This document shows positions 26,409 to 27,358 of a DNA stretch of 27,358 nt, piece after piece. The DNA comes from Gonium pectorale (taxonomy: Eukaryota > Chlorophyta > Chlorophyceae > Chlamydomonadales > Volvocaceae): NCBI GenBank assembly GCA_001584585.1, contig LSYV01000012.1:2682299-2709656 (forward strand), written 5' to 3'. The position numbers and the translations under genes were made by a program. The notes beneath the pieces were generated by a model that was given only the letters and a program-made list of their open reading frames with translations, was not told where the DNA came from and searched no databases. Every line of letters starts with the position of its first letter. Positions within the stretch are counted from its first letter, which is position 1.

Positions 26409-26831
26409 CTACACCCTGCGGATGGCCCCTACCACCACGCCCTCTAGCCCGGCCGCGTCCTCCACCGCGCCCTCGAGCCCCGCCGCTTCCAGCCGATAGT
26501 GCCACGGCGGGCCCCTCACCTTTGTCATGGCCAGCGCCGCCCCGACCTCGGTCACGGCGTGCACCGCTGTGCCCCCTGCCACGGCCGCTGCTGCCACTAG
26601 GCCCAGCACCCCCACCACTCCCGCCAGCGCCATCATGCCCAGGAACCTCAAGCTCGCCAGCGGGATCAGAGTTCGCAATGACCTTCCGCCTCGAGGCGCG
26701 CTCAGCAAGCTGCGCAGCCCCATTGGCCAGCTCAGTGACTCTGGCTGCAGCCCTGCCACCCATCTTCTCTGCCTTCTTGTGTTGCACGTACACGCTGTCC
26801 TTGTTCTCCAGTGCTTCATGACTGCCAACAT
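26409..26831 (-). pseudogene. Short possible gene with an apparent frame break; membrane-type segment
   Basis: One frame runs from ATG 26831 to TAG 26409 (140 aa). Its second half looks real: strong third-base G/C, a hydrophobic stretch FLGMMALAGVVGVLGLVAAA, then an acidic C-terminus ending EGVVVGAIRRV. Upstream of about 26690, however, the coding-like signal is in another frame (ALENKDSVYVQHKKAEK, then RVTELANGAAQLAERASRRK), which continues past the switch as Gly-rich nonsense. The two good halves are offset by one base. This fits an indel or assembly error in a gene for a basic/amphipathic helix followed by a membrane segment. A simple intron does not explain it, because the gap is too short. 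A good acceptor (ttggcag) at 26817..26811 hints that the gene may begin further right, antisense to the next gene. Family unknown. Confidence 0.4.
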
Positions 26832-26882
26832 AATAGACAAGCTTTGACCATTATGACCTAGTCAACAATCTATTCGGGCAAA

Positions 26883-27358
26883 ATGGCTGCCTGGGGAAGC
26901 ACGTGTAGACGTCTCTTATTTGACTTCTCGTCACCTGACTGCGGTAGCGCCGAAGCGCATACTGGAGTCGCGCCCATGTCGGTAGCTTCAGCTGTCGCTC
27001 CCCTACCAGCTCCCCAAGCTGCCAGCCCGTTCAATACCAATAGCAATGCTCGCCCATCGTGTGTTCCCCCGGCCTGGGGGAGCCAGTTCCAGCTCCCGAG
27101 CTTTGTCACGTCCAAGCTCGAGGCGTTTCAGGCTCAAGTGCATCAGCAATATGAGAAGGTCACCCATTATTTCTCGAGCACAGTCGCCCAATTGGAGCAG
27201 CACTTCAACACCTCACTCATCCGCGTCCAGCAGCAGCAGGACCAGACAAACAACTACCTGGCCAACGAGATCAAAGATGTCAGATATTGCTATGAGCGGT
27301 TCTCGGCGGAGGTGCAGCGCGAGCGGGCGGAGACGGCCGAGATTCTCAGGCGGGCTGA
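26883..27358 (+). CDS. Coiled-coil protein, 5' part (runs off right edge)
   Basis: An uninterrupted frame of 158 codons starts at ATG 26883 and remains open to the window end. The start context caaaATGGCT fits the algal consensus. The first 75 residues are Ser/Ala/Pro/Asn-rich and look disordered. From about residue 76 (FQLPSFVTSKLEAFQAQVHQ) to the end the chain is helical and heptad-like: STVAQLEQHFN, RVQQQQDQTNNYLANEI and FSAEVQRERAETAEILRRA. I do not recognise a family; a structural or tethering role is only a guess. A stop or donor site is not reached inside the window. Its start lies only about 50 bp from the divergent minus-strand ORF. Confidence 0.65.
   Translation, partial: MAAWGSTCRRLLFDFSSPDCGSAEAHTGVAPMSVASAVAPLPAPQAASPFNTNSNARPSCVPPAWGSQFQLPSFVTSKLEAFQAQVHQQYEKVTHYFSSTVAQLEQHFNTSLIRVQQQQDQTNNYLANEIKDVRYCYERFSAEVQRERAETAEILRRA

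Overview
The window looks like nuclear DNA of a volvocalean green alga (Chlamydomonas/Gonium/Volvox-like). Genes are split by many short introns (about 60-560 bp) with GT-AG borders, exons are rich in G and C at third codon positions, TGTAA-type poly(A) signals follow some genes, and there are GC-rich micro- and minisatellites and Ala/Gly/Gln-rich linkers. There are no bacterial operons, ribosome binding sites, rRNA or CRISPR arrays. I rebuilt exons by eye, using the rule that donor and acceptor phases must agree. Four gene models close completely, with every junction in phase and one stop codon.

Layout. (1) About 1-840, minus: 5' part of a gene for a TIR-like 'SHAW' signalling-domain protein, with a TATA box just upstream. 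(2) 1902-4915, minus: a protein with a putative membrane segment and a treble-clef/HNH-like zinc motif (CHTCG, GDHQPP, CKDCS). I do not recognise a named family. (3) 5279-9028, plus: the TrmO/TsaA-type tRNA (N6-threonylcarbamoyl-A37) methyltransferase of the plant type, with an N-terminal hydrophobic anchor and a coiled coil. It shares a 363-bp divergent promoter region with gene 2. (4) and (5) 10063-12993 and 15336-17855, plus: tandem paralogues of the DUF4436 membrane-protein family with the same seven-exon structure; their last exons look gene-converted. (6) 19951-25270, plus: fifteen-exon bifunctional 6-phosphofructo-2-kinase/fructose-2,6-bisphosphatase, which sets fructose-2,6-bisphosphate levels. 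(7) 26409-26831, minus: a short possible gene with an apparent frame break. (8) 26883 to the right end, plus: 5' part of a coiled-coil protein.

The spaces between genes are poorer in G and C. They hold a 233-bp MITE-like inverted-repeat element with a 7-bp target duplication (14176-14408), a 34-bp perfect palindrome (1180-1213) and several tandem repeats. A 50-bp, four-copy minisatellite lies in intron 1 of the first DUF4436 gene.

The genes do not form one pathway: tRNA modification, sugar-phosphate signalling, a membrane-protein pair and unknowns sit side by side, as is usual in a eukaryotic genome. The items most worth following are the unrecognised zinc-motif membrane protein, the converted DUF4436 pair and the MITE.
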